In this document: in pieces, positions 18,967 through 30,647 of the stretch | Position numbering within the stretch: the first letter of the stretch is position 1 | Layout of the letters: every line of letters begins with the position of its first letter | Assembly: GCF_000160755.1 (NCBI RefSeq) | Contig: NZ_GG668582.1 | Location: 69,888-133,887 of the forward strand | DNA length: 64,000 nt | Direction of reading: 5' to 3' | Origin: Proteus mirabilis ATCC 29906 | GTDB taxonomy: Bacteria; Pseudomonadota; Gammaproteobacteria; Enterobacterales; Enterobacteriaceae | Program-made: the position numbers and the translations under genes | The notes under the pieces: model-generated | The model's database searches: none | Seen by the model: the letters and a program-made list of their open reading frames with translations, nothing else | Told to the model about the DNA's origin: nothing

Positions 18967-20081
18967 TATTGATATTCTCTGACTATAATAAGCTCAATAT
19001 ACTGACGGATCACTTCATCAATATCAAATTTTTGATACATATTAGGCGTAATTTTAGGCGGGTGAAAGTAAGCTAAACGCATTTTTTCAGCCAAGGATGC
19101 TGAATTTAATTCAGACTTATAATCTGCTAATTCACCTTCCATAATTTCACTGATCCCACCAAGGCAATTAGTACTCACTATAGGGGTATTACAAATAAGT
19201 GATTCGACTAAAACATTTCCTAAGCCTTCACTATCAGAGCTTAATACCACTGCTTTAGCATCTTTGATCACAGGGAATGGATTGGCTAAAAAGCCAATTA
19301 AGCTCACTTTATTTTCTAAATTTAGTGCAACAATTTTATTTTTAATATTGCTGGTGACCTCAGGAGATCCCTGTCCTGCAATCAATAACTTACAAGGTAG
19401 ATTGGCTAAAGCAAACGCTTCTAATAAGCGGTCATGGCGCTTTACTTGATGAAAACGACCAATATGCAATAAATAATCCTGCTTTTGGTAGGGATTATTT
19501 TCTGATGCCAGTGTTCTGATTTCTTGAATATCAAATGGGTTATAAATTGTTTTTAATTGATTAGGGACAATTTTAATATTCTCTATTAAATCTTGTCCTG
19601 CCGCATTTGATACCGTAATAATATTTTTACCCTGATAGACTTTTTGAATTTTCTTCTGTTTTAACCAGCGGGAAAAACCTTTTTTATTGCCTAAATAAGA
19701 CTGTGAAAAAATACCGTGAATACAATACCATATATTCTTATCTGCCAGTTGTTTTGATAGTGCAACAATTCTGTCAGTCTTATGTAAGTTAGAAACAATT
19801 AACGCAGGAATGCCTTTGCGCGCAAACAATGCTTGAAGGGTCTTATCCATCGAGTTGGCACGTCGTTTTAATTCTGTTTGTCGATAAAATAAGCCATGGT
19901 AACTATCTGCATCAATTAATAGTTCAATATCTGCAGGAATGGCATAGTCACATTTTTCTGCTAATGAGAGTAATGTAACTTGATAACCACGTTGACTTAA
20001 GCCATGACAAAGCCTGATCGTGACATTTTCAGCGCCACCACCCGGTAATCCATCAATAATAAAAAGTATATGTTCCTTCAT
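18966..20081 (-). CDS. wabH: LPS core N-acetylglucosaminyltransferase, WabH-like
   Basis: A 371-residue GT4 protein with LFIIDGLPGGGAENVTIRLCHGL at the start, the donor-binding LLHIGRFHQVKRHDRLLEAF and a C-terminal SSDSEGLGNVLVESLICNTPIVST. In Klebsiella, WabH adds GlcNAc to the core galacturonic acid placed by WabG. Here it directly follows wabG with a 4-base ATGA overlap and is followed in the operon by the deacetylase expected to act on its product. P. mirabilis shares this part of the core backbone with K. pneumoniae. Assignment rests on order and family. Confidence 0.8.
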   Translation of the reverse strand: MKEHILFIIDGLPGGGAENVTIRLCHGLSQRGYQVTLLSLAEKCDYAIPADIELLIDADSYHGLFYRQTELKRRANSMDKTLQALFARKGIPALIVSNLHKTDRIVALSKQLADKNIWYCIHGIFSQSYLGNKKGFSRWLKQKKIQKVYQGKNIITVSNAAGQDLIENIKIVPNQLKTIYNPFDIQEIRTLASENNPYQKQDYLLHIGRFHQVKRHDRLLEAFALANLPCKLLIAGQGSPEVTSNIKNKIVALNLENKVSLIGFLANPFPVIKDAKAVVLSSDSEGLGNVLVESLICNTPIVSTNCLGGISEIMEGELADYKSELNSASLAEKMRLAYFHPPKITPNMYQKFDIDEVIRQYIELIIVREYQ

Positions 20082-21208
20082 AGGCTAAGAACCTTTTGGT
20101 AAAGCTCGATCAGTTGTTGAGACAAATTCTCAGGCGTATAGGGTAGTATCTTATTTCGTGCAGCCTTAGACATCTTATTACCTAAGTTATCGGCCGGAAT
20201 ACTCTCTATTGCATCGATCATTGCAGGTGTATCTAATGCATCTGTGACAAATCCATTTATACCTTGTTCAATAAATTCTGCTCCACCACATGTATCACTG
20301 GTGATCACCGGTAATCCACATGCCATAGCTTCTAAAATAACATTAGGAAAAGGATCATACAGAGTGGGTAACAATAGTCCATCAGCCATTTGATAGAAAG
20401 GTAAGGTGTCTTTCTGTACACCTAAAAATAAGATCCGCTGATGACAGTTTAATCGATGAGCTAATTGTTGGTATTTCTTGTACTCTTTGTCTTGGCCAAT
20501 CACCAACAGGTAAGCATTAGTATGACTAATCGCCTCAATAGCAGCTCTTAACCCTTTACGTTCAAACCCTGAGCCGACATAAATAAAACACTTACCCTCA
20601 ACCGGAATATGATATTGCTGACGTAATTGTTGCCGATAAAGAGCCGTGGCAGGGAAAAAACGCTGATGATCAATCGCATTATAAATCACACTAATACGTT
20701 CACTTTCAACGCCAAAATCTTCCATCACCTCACGTTTGACCATTTCTGAATTGCAAATCACCCGTTTTAGCTCAGGAGATTGATACATCTCTTTTTCTGC
20801 GTTCATTACATAACGATGATAACAACTATTTAGCAGTAATTTACTTCGTAAGGGTGATAAAACCCGAGAGCGTTGCAGTAACCAACGGCGATGTACACCA
20901 TCTCCTGCGCGGTAAATATCACAACCAGCAATGCGTTCATGGCTTTGTACTAAATCAAACTTTTCTTGTTGCCAACAGTGTCTTGCTGCTTGTGCAAACC
21001 CTTTTTCACGGCTAATCCGTCCCCATTTAAAAGGGTTAACAATATGAATATGCCATTGTGGTTGCACCGCGCCAATCCAAGATCGTGTAATTACATTCAA
21101 CTCTACGGATTGATTATCTAACGCTTCCAGTGCGCGAGAAACAAAACGCTCAGCGCCACCGTCTGGCCGATATTTTTGACGTACTATCGCCAAGCGGAAT
21201 GTATTCAT
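20078..21208 (-). CDS. wabG: LPS core galacturonosyltransferase WabG
   Basis: WabG adds galacturonic acid to heptose II of the inner core. The 376-residue GT4 protein has the characteristic start FRLAIVRQKYRPDGGAERFVSR, VQSHERIAGCDIYRAGDGVHRRWL, YVGSGFERKGL and LLPTLYDPFPNVILEAMACGLPVI, all close to Klebsiella WabG as I recall it. It overlaps waaQ upstream and wabH downstream by 4 bases each. The galacturonate carboxylate can bridge core molecules through divalent cations, which is relevant to the outer-membrane barrier. Confidence 0.9.
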   Translation of the reverse strand: MNTFRLAIVRQKYRPDGGAERFVSRALEALDNQSVELNVITRSWIGAVQPQWHIHIVNPFKWGRISREKGFAQAARHCWQQEKFDLVQSHERIAGCDIYRAGDGVHRRWLLQRSRVLSPLRSKLLLNSCYHRYVMNAEKEMYQSPELKRVICNSEMVKREVMEDFGVESERISVIYNAIDHQRFFPATALYRQQLRQQYHIPVEGKCFIYVGSGFERKGLRAAIEAISHTNAYLLVIGQDKEYKKYQQLAHRLNCHQRILFLGVQKDTLPFYQMADGLLLPTLYDPFPNVILEAMACGLPVITSDTCGGAEFIEQGINGFVTDALDTPAMIDAIESIPADNLGNKMSKAARNKILPYTPENLSQQLIELYQKVLSL

Positions 21209-22269
21209 TTTAGTTGTCTCCTTACGGCTTCAAGTACATCTTTAACAGGAATTAAACTTAAATAACGCGTTTGCGTGTTGGTATGCACATCATCAGGATC
21301 TGGGAGTTCTCCATAATTTCCCGCCCATAAAACTTCGCCAATATGTTGCCATGGCGACCAATGAAATAATTTTGATGGACCAAACAGTGCCACCAACGGC
21401 GTTTTTAGTGCTGAAGCCATATGCATTGGTACTGAATCAACTCCAATGAATAACTCAGCGTTATCAATCAATGCACCAAGTTGCGGTAAAGATAACTGCC
21501 CTGATAAAGAGACGCTATCATTTGTCTTACATCCTTGAATAATGGTTTCAACCATCTCTTTTTCTCGGGAGTCTGGCCCTGATGTTAAAACAATTTGATG
21601 TCCCTGCTGTTGTAGAGTATCTATTAATTCAGACCATTTATGCTCATCCCAACATTTAAAGAACCACCGAGACGTCGGCTGGATCACAATATAAGGGGTT
21701 AATACACCATAAGCTTTTAATTTTTCCACTACGGCCTGTTTGTCTTGATGGCTGTATGTCATGGATACTTGCGTATCTATTTGTTGCAATGACAGCGGTT
21801 GTAGTAGTGCTAAATTTTGTTCAACAATATGTCGATTATCAACTGAGCCTAATGGGATTAAATCACTAAAACACTTTTTCCAAACAGGGCTTTGTCGTTT
21901 ATAAATATCATAGCCGATACGGACTTTTGCGCCTGTAAAGCGGGTAATAAGCGCACTATTCCACTGATCAGCTAAATTAATCACCACATCATACTGTCGA
22001 TGTCTTAACTGATTAACTAACCGCCACTCATGGCGAAATCGAGCTAATTTACCCTCTTTTTTCCAAGCCTTATCTAAGGAAAAAATATTTTCAATAGCAG
22101 AGAAATTCTCAATCATGGGTGCGGTTTCTTTGTTAATTAAAACATCAACCTCCACATTTGGATAATTCGCTTTTAGCGTATTAATAACAGGGGTAATTAA
22201 CAACGTATCACCATGATGGCGTAGTTTTATAATTAGAACCCGTTGTATTAATGTCATTTTTTTACTCAT
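21205..22269 (-). CDS. waaQ: LPS heptosyltransferase III (WaaQ)
   Basis: WaaQ adds the branch heptose to heptose II of the inner core. It is a 354-residue GT9 protein starting RVLIIKLRHHGDTLLITPVINTL, with YIVIQPTSRWFFKCW in the middle and the WaaQ-type signature FIGVDSVPMHMASALKTPLVALFGPS near the end. It is the first gene of the seven-gene minus-strand operon (waaQ to the GT9 gene at 14759), which starts in the 217-bp divergent region shared with waaA. No ops/JUMPstart sequence was seen in that region. Confidence 0.92.
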   Translation of the reverse strand: MSKKMTLIQRVLIIKLRHHGDTLLITPVINTLKANYPNVEVDVLINKETAPMIENFSAIENIFSLDKAWKKEGKLARFRHEWRLVNQLRHRQYDVVINLADQWNSALITRFTGAKVRIGYDIYKRQSPVWKKCFSDLIPLGSVDNRHIVEQNLALLQPLSLQQIDTQVSMTYSHQDKQAVVEKLKAYGVLTPYIVIQPTSRWFFKCWDEHKWSELIDTLQQQGHQIVLTSGPDSREKEMVETIIQGCKTNDSVSLSGQLSLPQLGALIDNAELFIGVDSVPMHMASALKTPLVALFGPSKLFHWSPWQHIGEVLWAGNYGELPDPDDVHTNTQTRYLSLIPVKDVLEAVRRQLK

Positions 22270-22486
22270 AACGCTCCAAAAGCACCCTATTGATCCGTTC
22301 TATTATTTGATTATAAAAAATTTCCTCACTAATTTCTTAAATAATCTGAATAATCTGTTTTTAGTACACCAAAAAGCCGTTAAATGATAAATAACGTGGT
22401 CTATCATCATATCATTTGTTTTTACACACTTTCTCCTACACAGTGTGGTACTATAGGCTTTCGTCCAGATAAGTGAATTTGATAGC

Positions 22487-23763
22487 ATGTTGTTGCGTTT
22501 ATATCAGGTACTTCTTTACCTTATTCAACCTCTGATTTGGCTACGTCTTTTATTACGCAGCCGCAAAGCACCCGCCTATCGCAAACGGTGGGGTGAGCGC
22601 TATGGCTTTTGTCGAGGCAAAGTCGCGCCTCATGGCATTTTATTGCACTCCGTTTCAGTGGGTGAAACACTTGCCGCTGTACCTCTTGTTCGTGCATTAC
22701 GCCACCATTATCCCGATTTACCTATTACCGTCACCACCATGACACCAACAGGCTCAGAGCGCGTACGCTCTGCATTTGGTGACGATGTGTACCATGTCTA
22801 TCTTCCTTATGATTTACCCGGCTCGGTTAATCGTTTTCTTACAACGGTTGATCCGAAATTGGTGATCATCATGGAAACAGAGCTGTGGCCAAATCTTATC
22901 TCACAGCTTTATCGTCGCAAAATCCCATTGATAATCGCTAATGCTCGCTTATCAGAGCGCTCAGCTGCGGGTTATCAAAAACTAGGTAGTTTTGTCAAAA
23001 CGATGCTGAGAAAAATTACCTTAATTGCTGCCCAAAATCAGGAAGATGGCGAACGTTTTATTGCTTTAGGGCTAAAACGCTCACATCTGCATATTACCGG
23101 TAGCTTAAAGTTTGATATCTCGGTCACCCCTGAGCTCGCTGCTAAAGCCGTGGCACTACGTCGTCAGTGGGCAGCACATCGTCCTGTCTGGATAGCCACC
23201 AGTACCCATGAAGGGGAAGAGGCGATTGTCTTAGATACCCATAAAAAATTACTGGCACAATTTCCTCAACTGTTGCTGATTTTAGTTCCCCGCCATCCAG
23301 AACGTTTTGCAAAAGCAGAGCAACTTACCCAAGAGGCCGGCTTTAAATATACCCTACGCAGTAGCGATGCTATTCCCGATGCACAAACCCAAGTGGTGAT
23401 AGGCGATACTATGGGGGAGTTAATGTTGCTATATGGTATTGCTGATCTGGCCTTTGTTGGAGGCAGTTTAGTCGAGCGTGGTGGACATAACCCATTAGAA
23501 GCCGCAGCCCATGCTATTCCGGTATTAATGGGCCCTTATACTTTTAATTTTAAAAATATCTGTGCCAAGTTAGACCAAGCTGAAGGGCTAATTACCGTCA
23601 CTGATAGTGACTCTATGGCGACGGCTATCGCCTCATTACTCAATGATGAAGATTATCGCCGCTATTATGGACATCATGCCGTAGAGGTACTTCATGAGAA
23701 TCAAGGGGCGTTATTGCGCTTATTAACCTTACTCTCTCCCTATCTGCCACCACGGAGTCACTG

Positions 23764-23764
<1 letters not shown>
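22487..23764 (+). CDS. waaA: 3-deoxy-D-manno-octulosonic acid (Kdo) transferase
   Basis: WaaA transfers Kdo from CMP-Kdo to the lipid IV-A precursor at the inner membrane. The 425-residue GT30 protein has an N-terminal hydrophobic anchor, [20 protein letters not shown] with the catalytic glutamate, [34 protein letters not shown] and the C-terminal [20 protein letters not shown]. Its stop overlaps the waaE start by one base (TGATG). waaA-waaE-coaD form one plus-strand unit. Confidence 0.96.
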
Positions 23765-25840
<2,076 letters not shown>

Positions 25841-25961
25841 AAGTCACTCCATTATTGTCACTTGAGAAATACAGCGATAACATCATTTTTATTGTATGAT
25901 GAGCCATTCATCCCCACAAACCGCTAGAGCAATATAACATAAAGGACAGTGGTAGCTTATT

Positions 25962-27230
25962 ATGATGTTGTTTAAAGACGATAGTAAAAAATCTTTATGG
26001 AATTTATCCATTATTGGACTTTACATTATATTGATCTACTTACCCGATATCACTCGCTATAAAAATATAGTGATGGGGCTAATTGGTGCAACGGCACTTT
26101 GGTACCTGGTGCGTGATTTTCGCACTATTGGTCAGATTTTTAAAAATAATCTCGCCTATGCGCTGTTTTTCTTATTGCTCGCCATTGGCTATTCAGTGGT
26201 GATTTCCGTAGAGCCCGCACTGAGTCTAAAAGAGATTAATAAGCCGATTTTAAATGGCTTACTGCTCTTTGCTATTGCGTTTCCCATTGTATTGTATAAA
26301 GAAACACCTACGGCAATTGCAAAGATGGTGATGGTGTCATTCGCCATGGGGTTATTGGTGATTATGGCAAAGGAGTTGGTGCAGTATTATTTGGAATATC
26401 AGCAAAATCTTTTGCCTTTTACAACAAAAAGTCAATTAGCGCATAGAGAAATCTCTTATGCACTACTATTTTTCTTTCCTATTATACTGGCCTTATGGGC
26501 ATTGAAAAAAAATCATTCGATAATTAATTGGCTTTTATTAAGTGTGGTTAGCCTATTATTTTTATTTGCAATTTTAGGCACATTAGCGCGCGGGGCTTGG
26601 GTCGCATTAGCGATTAGTACATTACTTATCTTAATCATTAATCGCCAGTGGATATTTACTTTACTCAGCATGGGTATCTGCGTTGCGCTCTTTTTCGGTG
26701 TAACACAATTACCTAATAACCAATTTATTAACGCCAAACTTAAACATAAACTATCGCAAACCAATAGCGGACTAAGATTTGATGGTGGTACCCAAGGCTC
26801 AGCCTTAGATTTAATCTTAGAACAACCTATTAAAGGCTATGGTTATGGTAATCAGCTTTACCATAATGTTTATAATCAGCAAGTAAAACAGCATAAAAAC
26901 TGGGTCTTTAAAAAATCCATTGGCCCCCATAATGTATTTTTAGCTTTCTGGTTTGCCGGCGGTATTTTGGGGTTAATAAGTCTACTCTATTTCTGCGCGT
27001 CTTTTATCGCTCAAGGTATTCAATTGATCCGCAAAAATCAGGGGATTATTCGCCAAGCAGCGCTGGTGTTATTAATATCGTTTTTAGGGGTTTATGTACT
27101 ACGTGGATTATTTGAAAATGCCTATATTAATCAAGTGGGTATTTTATTAGGGTTAATGTTAGCATTGCGCTATTCATTATTAAATCAGCCCTCAGCAACA
27201 CCGACCCAAGAAGATAAATCCGTTAGCTAA
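25962..27230 (+). CDS. waaL: O-antigen ligase
   Basis: WaaL joins the finished O-antigen from undecaprenyl diphosphate to the lipid A-core on the periplasmic side of the inner membrane. The 422-residue protein has about a dozen hydrophobic segments, a central Wzy_C-type part with GTLARGAWVALAIS and the periplasmic loop after about residue 240 that contains the conserved histidine motif KKSIGPHNVFLAFW. It is convergent with a four-gene glycosyltransferase cluster: its stop overlaps the end of the next gene by about 8 bases. Confidence 0.88.
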   Translation: MMLFKDDSKKSLWNLSIIGLYIILIYLPDITRYKNIVMGLIGATALWYLVRDFRTIGQIFKNNLAYALFFLLLAIGYSVVISVEPALSLKEINKPILNGLLLFAIAFPIVLYKETPTAIAKMVMVSFAMGLLVIMAKELVQYYLEYQQNLLPFTTKSQLAHREISYALLFFFPIILALWALKKNHSIINWLLLSVVSLLFLFAILGTLARGAWVALAISTLLILIINRQWIFTLLSMGICVALFFGVTQLPNNQFINAKLKHKLSQTNSGLRFDGGTQGSALDLILEQPIKGYGYGNQLYHNVYNQQVKQHKNWVFKKSIGPHNVFLAFWFAGGILGLISLLYFCASFIAQGIQLIRKNQGIIRQAALVLLISFLGVYVLRGLFENAYINQVGILLGLMLALRYSLLNQPSATPTQEDKSVS

Positions 27231-28398
27231 TCAGTTTATTGATGGTATGTAAAATCGTCTCTGCCCGTTTATCCCAGTTGTAATAATTTTCAACTAATGA
27301 GCGGGCGTGATTGATTTTCTCACTGGTACGTTGTGGCTCTTCTCTTAGTAATTTAATTTGTTGGGCAAAACTCTGCGCATCACCACTATCAGCAAAACTT
27401 ACCGCTTTTTCATCCACCACATCACGAATTGATGGAAAATCTGAAATAACCACCGGTTTTCTCATCGCCATATATTCAAACAGTTTTAACGGAGAGGTGT
27501 AGCGACTACCGATACTGGTTAAGGTTAAAGGCAACACACAAATATCATGTCGAGCAATCGCCTGAAAGCGTTGTTTAGGATCGATAAAACCAAGAAAGTT
27601 AACTTTCTCTTTTACATCCATCTCCTTAGCAAGCAATTGTAGCCCTTTAATTTGCTCAGCCGTTCCACCGGCAATATTCAGTCTAGCATTATCCAGATAT
27701 TTCATCGCTCGCATCATGGTGGGGATCCCTTTCCATTTATGCAAACTACCTAGATAAAGTACCTCTGTTACATTATTGGTAGTAGCGGTTATATCTCTAT
27801 GGCTATCTTTGTTGCTATCTGCGGCATATAAATCCACCCCATCGGGTACAATAGTAATAGGCGTGGTTACTTGATATTGCGAAATAATATCGTCCCTTAA
27901 CAGCGAGGTCAGCACAAATACTGCCGTTGCGCGACTGTATACCAACTTCTCCATTTTTAGCAGTTTATGGTATTTGAGGCGATTTTTTTTCGTTTCAAAA
28001 GAGTGCGACTCTGCAAAAGATTGCGCAAAAATCTCATGGCTTTCGAAAAAAAGCGGAATATCTGCATGGTTTTCAGCCAGATAGCAGGCCAGTTTTAAAT
28101 TACGCGTAAATAGTGCATCAACAGGGTGTTGTTTTAACCAACGTGCAATTTGTAATGAAAATAGCTTTTGCGAATTAAAGGGAAAATACCATTTACGTCT
28201 GATATCTCTTAGCGCAATTAACCGCGCATTGCTATGAATATCACGCCCGAGAATATCGCTATCTCGATACTGTCCTTTAGGGGTGACTAGCGTCACTTGT
28301 GCACCGGCACGGGCAAACGCATCAACATTTTGCAATATTTGCAATGAAGCCACACGCAAATCGGGAACGGGATAAGGATCAAGATAGGCGATTTTCAT
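27223..28398 (-). CDS. GT4 glycosyltransferase, LPS core region
   Basis: A GT-B glycosyltransferase with MKIAYLDPYPVPDLR at the start, LFFESHEIF in the acceptor half, VLYLGSLHKWKGIPTMMRA as donor-binding start and SRYTSPLKLFEYMAMRKPVVISD near the end. I chose the ATG at 28398 (391 residues), which overlaps the stop of the upstream gene by one base (TGATG); the longer open frame to 28446 would overlap that gene by about 50 bases. Sugar specificity is unknown. It ends the minus-strand cluster that faces waaL. Confidence 0.78.
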   Translation of the reverse strand: MKIAYLDPYPVPDLRVASLQILQNVDAFARAGAQVTLVTPKGQYRDSDILGRDIHSNARLIALRDIRRKWYFPFNSQKLFSLQIARWLKQHPVDALFTRNLKLACYLAENHADIPLFFESHEIFAQSFAESHSFETKKNRLKYHKLLKMEKLVYSRATAVFVLTSLLRDDIISQYQVTTPITIVPDGVDLYAADSNKDSHRDITATTNNVTEVLYLGSLHKWKGIPTMMRAMKYLDNARLNIAGGTAEQIKGLQLLAKEMDVKEKVNFLGFIDPKQRFQAIARHDICVLPLTLTSIGSRYTSPLKLFEYMAMRKPVVISDFPSIRDVVDEKAVSFADSGDAQSFAQQIKLLREEPQRTSEKINHARSLVENYYNWDKRAETILHTINKLIS

Positions 28399-29504
28399 CA
28401 TTCTGTTTTTAATGCCTGTAGTAATCGTTGTGCTGAATGTTGCCAAGTATAGTGAGAAGCAATGCGTTGGCGTGCATTTTCGCCCATTGCTTTACCTCTA
28501 TCCGGCAATGCCCGAAGATGGTTGATGGCTTTCACCATCGCGGTTACATCACCTGGGGTTACCAATAATCCTGCACTTTGCTCATTGCCTACCACCTCAG
28601 GAATACCGCCGATATAGCTGGCAATCACCGGTTTTCCGCATGCCATTGCTTCTGCAATGGTGATCCCAAATGCTTCATCGCCGATACTCGGGAAAACCCC
28701 CGCATCACAAGCGGCATAAAACTCAGGTAACATTGCGTGCTCAACTGGTTGATGAAAAATAACTTGTTCAGCAACACCTTTTACCATCGCTTTATTTTTT
28801 AATTGTTCCAGCGCATCCCCCGCGCCAATGATCAGTAACTTAACGTCTTCATCTCGCAATTGGGCTATTGCATCAATAGCAACACTTAAGCCTTTCCAAC
28901 CGACTACACGCCCCGCAAATGCCAATAAAAACGTAGGATCACTCACCCCGAGCTGTTGGCGCAAAGATGTTGTCATGGGCTTAAACTTTGCCATATCAAC
29001 ACCATTATAGATAACCGCAGGAAATTGTTTAAAATGTTGCTGAATTTGCCAAGCATTAAAATGGCTACACGCAACCCAGGCAGAGATTTTTTTCGCCAGT
29101 TTACGATCGCCTTTAAAAAAGCTGGTGCCACCACTCATATAACAAAAACGTGTCGAGCAAGATTTGGGCATCATTGCAGGCCAAAAGAAATCAAACGGCT
29201 TAGTTAAAATAACCCAATCAAAATTTTGTCGAATAACATCTTGTTTAGCATAGCGAGCAAAACTATAACGTTCAACAATACGACGAAAACGACCACCGAG
29301 ATCGATAACTTTCTCTCTTGGTGTATAAGGATAGGTATGAATATGAATTTGTCGGCCTGCTAGTTCATGCCTGACATCACCATTGCCCCCATAAAGATGT
29401 ACCTCATGTCCCGCATCATGTAACTGTTTGGCAAGCTCCCATACTGCGGTTTGGATCCCACCATAAGACATTGTGATTGTGACATCAATTAAGCCAATCT
29501 TCAT
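28398..29504 (-). CDS. GT4 glycosyltransferase, LPS core region
   Basis: A 368-residue GT-B protein starting MKIGLIDVTITMSYGGIQTAVWELA. The C-terminal half shows VIYNGVDMAKFKP, FAGRVVGWKGLSVAIDA, PSIGDEAFGITIAEAMACGKPVIAS and GGIPEVVG, the donor-binding side of family 4. Donor and acceptor cannot be inferred. The gene is 3 bases downstream of the GT9 gene and coupled to the following GT4 gene, so these are probably expressed together. Confidence 0.8.
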   Translation of the reverse strand: MKIGLIDVTITMSYGGIQTAVWELAKQLHDAGHEVHLYGGNGDVRHELAGRQIHIHTYPYTPREKVIDLGGRFRRIVERYSFARYAKQDVIRQNFDWVILTKPFDFFWPAMMPKSCSTRFCYMSGGTSFFKGDRKLAKKISAWVACSHFNAWQIQQHFKQFPAVIYNGVDMAKFKPMTTSLRQQLGVSDPTFLLAFAGRVVGWKGLSVAIDAIAQLRDEDVKLLIIGAGDALEQLKNKAMVKGVAEQVIFHQPVEHAMLPEFYAACDAGVFPSIGDEAFGITIAEAMACGKPVIASYIGGIPEVVGNEQSAGLLVTPGDVTAMVKAINHLRALPDRGKAMGENARQRIASHYTWQHSAQRLLQALKTE

Positions 29505-29507
29505 GAG

Positions 29508-30509
29508 TTACTGTTTCACCTTTATTCCATTTAAAATATCGCTAACGGCATGCCAAACATTGGCGACAGAAATATCAGACATACTATCTTCACGACTTGC
29601 ATCGGCTAACGCAATAGGATGTTGGATAATATGACAACATGAATGTTGTAATGGCGCTAAATAACATCCGGGATGATAGCTGTGATACATGGCTACCATC
29701 GGAATACCTAACGCGCCAGCTAAATGCGTCGGCCCTGTATCAACCCCGATATAGAGCGACAAATGCGCCATAATGGCAGCATTTTCGCGCATAGAAACTT
29801 GCCCTGCTAATGCCAAACAATGCTCAGTACCTATTTTTTTCGCCAGTTCAATGGCGACTTGTTGGCTCTCTTTCCCACCTAATAACAGAAAATAGGCCTG
29901 CTCGTCATGAGTCATTATCTGTTTGGCTAACTGCAAAAAGTGTTCTATAGGCCAATCTCGGTAAGCTTTGGCAGGAAAACTTTGTAATTGTAAGCCAATA
30001 ATGTGCTTATTAATTAATGCATTACTCTCTATAAACTGTTGGGCAAATTGCTTTTCTTCTGAACTAATAGAGTAGCGTAATTGCCAATTGGTTGGGTAAA
30101 TTCCTAACGCATTAATTAATAAAGCACGCTCTTTTTGTGCCACCATTAACTCTTTAGGGTAAGCCACCCATGTTATGCCTGATTGCTTTTGGTTATTTTC
30201 AGCAAAAGCCACTACATGTTGTGATTGACGGCGGGCATACTGCACTAATGAATGATCATTTCCATATACCAAAGCTAAATCATAAGGTTTATGGGGTAAC
30301 CATCCTCGCCAACGGGCGCGCTTTTTCGAGAAAGGCTTAACACTAAAAATATCAGGATTGTGCTGCAAAATGCAGGCACTGCGTTTATGCGCCAATACAT
30401 GAATACGGGCATTCGGCCAACGCTCTTTTAGTGCGTGGATCACCGGCGTGATCAGTAACGTATCACCAAAACGCGCAATTGCTATAACCAATATGTTTTT
30501 TGGATCCAT
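29508..30509 (-). CDS. GT9 heptosyltransferase-like protein
   Basis: A 333-residue GT9 protein: LVIAIARFGDTLLITPVIHALK at the start, GLQLQSFPAKAYRDWP in the middle, YIGVDTGPTHLAGALGIPMVAMYHS near the end. By family it should add a heptose to the LPS core. It is one of five GT9 genes besides waaF and waaC in the wider region if waaQ is counted with the two operon genes, showing heavy use of heptose. It lies second in the minus-strand cluster, after a 138-bp gap. Confidence 0.78.
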   Translation of the reverse strand: MDPKNILVIAIARFGDTLLITPVIHALKERWPNARIHVLAHKRSACILQHNPDIFSVKPFSKKRARWRGWLPHKPYDLALVYGNDHSLVQYARRQSQHVVAFAENNQKQSGITWVAYPKELMVAQKERALLINALGIYPTNWQLRYSISSEEKQFAQQFIESNALINKHIIGLQLQSFPAKAYRDWPIEHFLQLAKQIMTHDEQAYFLLLGGKESQQVAIELAKKIGTEHCLALAGQVSMRENAAIMAHLSLYIGVDTGPTHLAGALGIPMVAMYHSYHPGCYLAPLQHSCCHIIQHPIALADASREDSMSDISVANVWHAVSDILNGIKVKQ

Positions 30510-30647
30510 ACACTTTTTATTTAGTTTAAATGATACATTTACTTTCCAGACTATACACTAAAAAGCATTACAAATATTCATAAACAGAATGAAAATATAA
30601 CATCAGATACAGGATAATTAGCCCTTAGCGACTTTATTGGATATCAA

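Noticed and set aside
25951-25958. Partial ops/JUMPstart element before waaL (GGTAGCTT)
   Set aside because: Only the GGTAGYNT part matches; the preceding GGC is absent and the gene is a single ligase gene, so RfaH control is not supported.
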